A DNA stretch of 7,259 nucleotides from Alphaproteobacteria bacterium (lineage in GTDB: Bacteria > Pseudomonadota > Alphaproteobacteria > Rhizobiales > Beijerinckiaceae). The translations under genes and the position numbers were made by a program. Shown here piece by piece: positions 5,619 to 7,259 of this stretch (the stretch's first letter is position 1; each line of letters starts with the position of its first letter). The notes beneath the pieces are model-generated. The model saw nothing but the letters and a program-made list of their open reading frames with translations, was not told the DNA's origin and searched no databases. The stretch covers positions 1 through 7,259 of the forward strand of contig RFXE01000085.1 of assembly GCA_009921785.1 (NCBI GenBank), in the 5' to 3' direction.

Positions 5619-5837
5619 CTAGCCTCGCTCCATCTTCGCGATGAGCTGTTCGACGTCTTGCCGCGCGTCCTCAAGCAGGGCCGAGAGATGCTCGGCCGCG
5701 CGACGAGTGGAGGGATCATCGCTCTCGCTGAAGGCGACATGATCTCGCAAATTGATCAGCGCATGATGAAGCGTGATGCTCACCGCCTCGACACTATCGG
5801 CGAATGTGAGCAGTTTCGAATAATCAAGTAGCGGCAT
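5619..5837 (-). CDS. Small uncharacterised protein, 72 aa
   Basis: I do not recognise a family. From the ATG at 5835-5837 the product starts MPLLDYSKLLTFADSVEAVS and ends EDARQDVEQLIAKMERG. It is acidic and predicted largely helical, with no signal peptide, transmembrane segment or cysteine. The first part could form a helix-turn-helix bundle, and the C-terminal half (AAEHLSALLEDARQDVEQLI) has heptad-like leucine spacing that suggests a short coiled coil. The frame is open upstream to 5945, but the added residues are encoded by the 44-bp hairpin repeats and are not protein-like, so the shorter start is chosen. A GGGG sits about 9 nt before the ATG. It stands alone between the tandem terminators and tRNA-Trp, so it would need its own promoter downstream of the hairpins or terminator read-through. 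It may be spurious. Confidence 0.45.
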   Translation of the reverse strand: MPLLDYSKLLTFADSVEAVSITLHHALINLRDHVAFSESDDPSTRRAAEHLSALLEDARQDVEQLIAKMERG

Positions 5838-5850
5838 CGCACACACCCCG

Positions 5851-5979
5851 AAAACAAAAACGACTCCAGCGCGAAGGCGCTGGAGCAATCCCCAAAAACA
5901 AAAACGACCCCAGCGCGAAGGTGCTGGAGCAATTCCTGAAAACAAAAACGACCCCAGCGCGAAGGCGCTGGAGTCGGGG
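5851..5979 (-). repeat. Three tandem 44-bp units, each a terminator-like hairpin
   Basis: Units start at 5851, 5895 and 5939, an exact 44-bp period. Each has a T-rich tract (minus strand TTTTTGTTTT) and a GC hairpin with a GAAG loop (CTTC on the minus strand). Unit 1 (5864-5885) is a perfect 9-bp stem, CTCCAGCGC/GCGCTGGAG. Unit 2 (5908-5929) carries a mismatch and a G-U pair. Unit 3 (5952-5973) carries the same outer mismatch but extends outward by CGAC/GTCG (5949-5976). On the minus strand the hairpin precedes the T-tract, the orientation of an intrinsic terminator. On the plus strand no T-tract follows. Confidence 0.9.
5939..5976 (-). terminator. Intrinsic terminator, first of three, ending the candidate ncRNA
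   Basis: The stem is CGAC-T/C-CCAGCGC against GCGCTGG-A/C-GTCG (12 of 13 pairs) with a 4-nt loop, followed on the minus strand by GTTTTTGTTTT-type sequence at 5939-5949. It abuts the 3' strand of the closing stem of the folded RNA at 5974-6126, sharing its last three bases. It would therefore define that transcript's 3' end, and the next two units would act as back-ups. Confidence 0.75.
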
Positions 5980-6145
5980 TGCTAGAATAGCCACTCTAAC
6001 ATGGCCGCGACGCCTTTAGTCTCGCGACCTGGACATAACGCCGCCACCCCGACGTTGATCAACGTCAGGGCAGTTTGGTGACGGCAGATGCACTGCCGGT
6101 TAGAGTGAGGCTTTCTAGTTCCCCGAGTCATGATGGGCATGACCT
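5939..6145 (-). ncRNA. Candidate structured noncoding RNA, family unassigned
   Basis: The minus strand folds into a closed multi-branched structure. The closing stem pairs 6099-6126 with 5974-6000 in four blocks: TCGGGG/CCCCGA, CTAGAA/TTCTAG, AGC/GCT and CACTCTAAC/GTTAGAGTG. That is 24 pairs with small bulges. Inside are three arms. Arm 1 (6082-6098) is CGGCAG/CTGCCG with loop TGCAT. Arm 2 pairs 6078-6084 with 6041-6047, capped by a CCC/GGG plus 16-bp palindrome (6051-6066). Arm 3 (6003-6029) is an 8-bp GGTCGCGA/TCGCGGCC stem with an 11-nt loop. A 6-bp hairpin (6127-6143) precedes the closing stem, a weak promoter lies at 6152-6180, and terminators lie at the 3' end. No ORF covers it. It does not look like 6S, SRP, RNase P or tmRNA. 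The collinear motifs GTCCAGG, GCGAGA-CTAA and GAGTG-CT faintly recall HEARO/omega RNAs, but that is from memory and no IscB gene is present. Confidence 0.6.
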
Positions 6146-6151
6146 AAGGGA

Positions 6152-6180
6152 AGCATAATCCACACACACCAAAACGCAAA
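6152..6180 (-). promoter_or_regulatory. Weak promoter candidate for the structured RNA
   Basis: The minus strand has TTTGCG (6175-6180), a 17-bp spacer, and TATGCT (6152-6157). The -10 matches the consensus at four of six positions and the -35 at three. The implied start near 6144-6145 falls exactly at the GGTCATG that begins the 5' hairpin of the candidate RNA. That fit is the main support. The motif alone would be unconvincing. Confidence 0.35.
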
Positions 6181-6315
6181 CTTAGCCCCGCACCTTCAAC
6201 GCGTGAGGCGGGACCGTAAGCGGCAAAGAATGATAGGGGGTTAGAAGAAGGGGTAGAGTTTTAGTCAAATTTGAAAGAGTCCAAAACGGCGAGAGAACAA
6301 ACCAATTTGTCTGTC

Positions 6316-6338
6316 ATGGCAGGCCTTGTGCCTGCCAT
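6316..6338. repeat. Intergenic palindromic repeat 1
   Basis: ATGGCAGGC and GCCTGCCAT form a 9-bp perfect inverted repeat around CTTGT. The form GTCATGG-(inverted repeat)-CCATCCACG resembles dispersed intergenic palindromes often seen in Hyphomicrobiales genomes. It lies in the 500-nt gene-free stretch downstream of the antitoxin gene. Confidence 0.7.
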
Positions 6339-6386
6339 CCACGACTTAAAGTTCGATACTTCGAGCTGCGTCTTTTTAATTCGTGT

Positions 6387-6409
6387 ATGGCCGGGCTAAA
6401 TCCGGCCAT
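6387..6409. repeat. Intergenic palindromic repeat 2
   Basis: ATGGCCGG and CCGGCCAT form an 8-bp perfect inverted repeat, plus a G-T apposition, around a 5-nt loop. The sequence is followed by GACG. It is related in form to the repeat at 6316-6338, with a different core. Confidence 0.65.
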
Positions 6410-6461
6410 GACGTGCTAAGAAACAATGACCTTTTGACTTCATTGCAAGAAAATTTTCACC

Positions 6462-6481
6462 CGTCATTGCGCGCAATGACG
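6462..6481. repeat. Intergenic palindromic repeat 3
   Basis: CGTCATTGCG followed directly by its reverse complement makes a perfect 20-bp palindrome, ending 16 nt before the antitoxin stop codon at 6497-6499. A looser CAATGAC/TTCATTG pair lies at 6424-6445. It could act as the 3' hairpin of the toxin-antitoxin transcript, but no T-tract follows. Confidence 0.65.
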
Positions 6482-6496
6482 ACGGTGGTTCGAAAC

Positions 6497-6802
6497 TCAA
6501 ACTGACGCAACAGATTTGGTGCGACGTGTAACAGCGATGTCCTCATTCGCAATACAATCAAGCTGCAACTGATAGCCCATACGATCAAGAAACAATGCGA
6601 GTGTTTCAAGCGTCATCGTTGGCGAGTGGCCATTGAGAACGCGAGACACTTGCGCTTTGTCACGCTCAAGCAGTATAGCAAGTTCATTCGCCGTAAAATC
6701 TTCAGCGCTGCGACGTTTCCACGCTTTCCGCAAAACGGAAAATGCCTTCTGCCGGGCCTCCGCTTTAACGGCGCCTTCGGTGCGTGTTGTCTTGCTCGCC
6801 AT
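6497..6802 (-). CDS. XRE-family helix-turn-helix antitoxin (HigA-like)
   Basis: The product is 101 aa and is predicted to bind DNA and neutralise the toxin encoded just upstream, repressing the shared operon. The N-terminal basic stretch (residues 1-32, MASKTTRTEGAVKAEARQKA at the start) precedes a helix-turn-helix domain at about 34-82. ANELAILLERDKAQVSRVLNG forms the scaffold and recognition helices (only positions 38-58 are meant), and TMTLETLALFLDRMGYQLQL is the conserved closing part typical of toxin-linked XRE proteins. The ATG at 6800-6802 has GAAGGA 8 nt upstream. The gene overlaps the 3' end of the toxin gene by 38 nt (6765-6802), implying coupled translation. The toxin-before-antitoxin order is that of HigBA-type modules. 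A solitary regulator is the alternative, but the overlap argues against it. Confidence 0.85.
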   Translation of the reverse strand: MASKTTRTEGAVKAEARQKAFSVLRKAWKRRSAEDFTANELAILLERDKAQVSRVLNGHSPTMTLETLALFLDRMGYQLQLDCIANEDIAVTRRTKSVASV

Positions 6803-7235
6803 CGAAAAAATCCTTCAGTAAAAACTGCCGCCTATCCGTGAGCGGCAAGTGGTTTGGGAAGAGCCCCTTCCATATGCGCTCTGCCCTCTGAATTGCTGGT
6901 GCAAATGAAGTCCGGCCCAAAGAGCGCCGGTCTTGTTGGAGAACGACAACAAATTCACCGGACCTCAAAAACCCGCCGAAGAGTCTTGCCTGCGGATTAA
7001 AAGTAATTCTGAATTCGTACCATCCACCCGTTCTTGTATTCAGCCTCTTTAATTTCACGTCGTCATCAAAATCTTCGCCCGTGACAAAGCTTTTTAAAAA
7101 CGCGCGCACATCATCAAAAAAACGTTCTTCTTTGCCGATGCCTTGCGTCTCAACCCAATCCGCCACACCACGCTGGAGCCACAAGCGCCGACAATAGGAC
7201 TCTCCAGGGGCTAAAATCGGCTCGAAGAGAACCAA
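6765..7235 (-). CDS. RelE/HigB-like toxin of a type II toxin-antitoxin pair (start uncertain)
   Basis: RelE/ParE-superfamily toxins of the HigB branch cleave mRNA, often in the ribosome. From a TTG start at 7233-7235 the product is 156 aa. The core (about residues 23-120) has an N-terminal helical pair (VADWVETQGIGKEERFFDDV), KLKRLNTRTGGWYEFRITFN, then the strands ARLFGGFLRSGEFVVVLQ, and a C-terminal helix (PAIQRAERIWKGLF). This order of helices, a basic turn, W-E-R-I and paired strands is that of HigB/RelE proteins. The C-terminal tail is basic (THRRRR). The TTG has AGGGA 7 nt upstream, but the frame has no stop between it and the window edge, so the gene may start outside. A GTG at 7166 would give 133 aa. 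It overlaps the antitoxin gene by 38 nt. Family assignment is by pattern only and is moderately sure. Confidence 0.68.
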   Translation of the reverse strand: MVLFEPILAPGESYCRRLWLQRGVADWVETQGIGKEERFFDDVRAFLKSFVTGEDFDDDVKLKRLNTRTGGWYEFRITFNPQARLFGGFLRSGEFVVVLQQDRRSLGRTSFAPAIQRAERIWKGLFPNHLPLTDRRQFLLKDFFDGEQDNTHRRRR

Positions 7236-7259
7236 AGCCCCTTCCCTGACCCGTTTCTG

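Noticed and set aside
5838..5945. N-terminal extension (36 codons) of the small ORF at 5619-5837
   Set aside because: The extra residues come from the 44-bp hairpin repeats (repeated FVFG-type words), so they are encoded by the terminator array and are unlikely to be translated.
5851..5979. CRISPR array interpretation of the 44-bp repeats
   Set aside because: There are no unique spacers between units. The whole 44-bp unit is repeated, including the T-rich tract, and no cas gene is present.
5974..6126. Transposon with terminal inverted repeats at 5974-6000 and 6099-6126
   Set aside because: The inverted arms contain bulges consistent with an RNA stem, there is no target-site duplication, and the interior is itself fully structured. 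A MITE cannot be excluded without a copy count, but an RNA explains more of the features.
6803..6841. Plus-strand small frames over the antitoxin gene (6626-6841)
   Set aside because: They are antisense shadows without a ribosome binding site or motif, while the minus strand encodes a clear helix-turn-helix protein.

Overview
The window reads as chromosomal DNA from an alphaproteobacterium, most likely a member of the Hyphomicrobiales (Rhizobiales). The basis is the sequence character of L10, L11, NusG and RpoB, the gene order trnW-secE-nusG-rplK-rplA-rplJ-rplL-rpoB, and intergenic palindromes of the type common in that order. Family and genus cannot be fixed from the sequence alone. Every gene I can support is on the minus strand, so transcription runs from high to low coordinates.

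Positions 1-5544 are the conserved transcription/translation block. A tRNA-Trp(CCA) gene ends in a strong intrinsic terminator. It is followed by a good sigma70-type promoter (TTGACC, 17-bp spacer, TATAGA) that drives secE (Sec translocon subunit), nusG (elongation factor), then rplK and rplA (L11 and L1 of the ribosomal stalk base and L1 stalk). A second intrinsic terminator follows rplA. A long spacer of about 500 nt, rich in hairpins and containing an L10-leader-like structure, precedes rplJ (GTG start) and rplL (the L10/L12 stalk). The rplL-rpoB spacer carries three hairpins, and the first 511 codons of rpoB run off the left edge, stopping just short of rifampicin cluster I.

Positions 5545-6496 are the least ordinary part. 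They hold one small uncharacterised ORF (72 aa), three tandem 44-bp units that each encode a GC hairpin plus a T-rich tract, and just upstream of these a minus-strand sequence that folds on paper into a closed multi-branched RNA: a 24-bp closing stem and three arms, with a weak promoter candidate at its 5' side and the tandem terminators at its 3' side. I consider this a likely structured noncoding RNA of unassigned family. A relation to HEARO/omega RNAs is an untested possibility. Three palindromic intergenic repeats follow.

Positions 6497-7259 hold an overlapping toxin-antitoxin pair in HigB-HigA order: a RelE/HigB-like toxin whose true start is uncertain (the frame is open to the right edge) and an XRE-type helix-turn-helix antitoxin.
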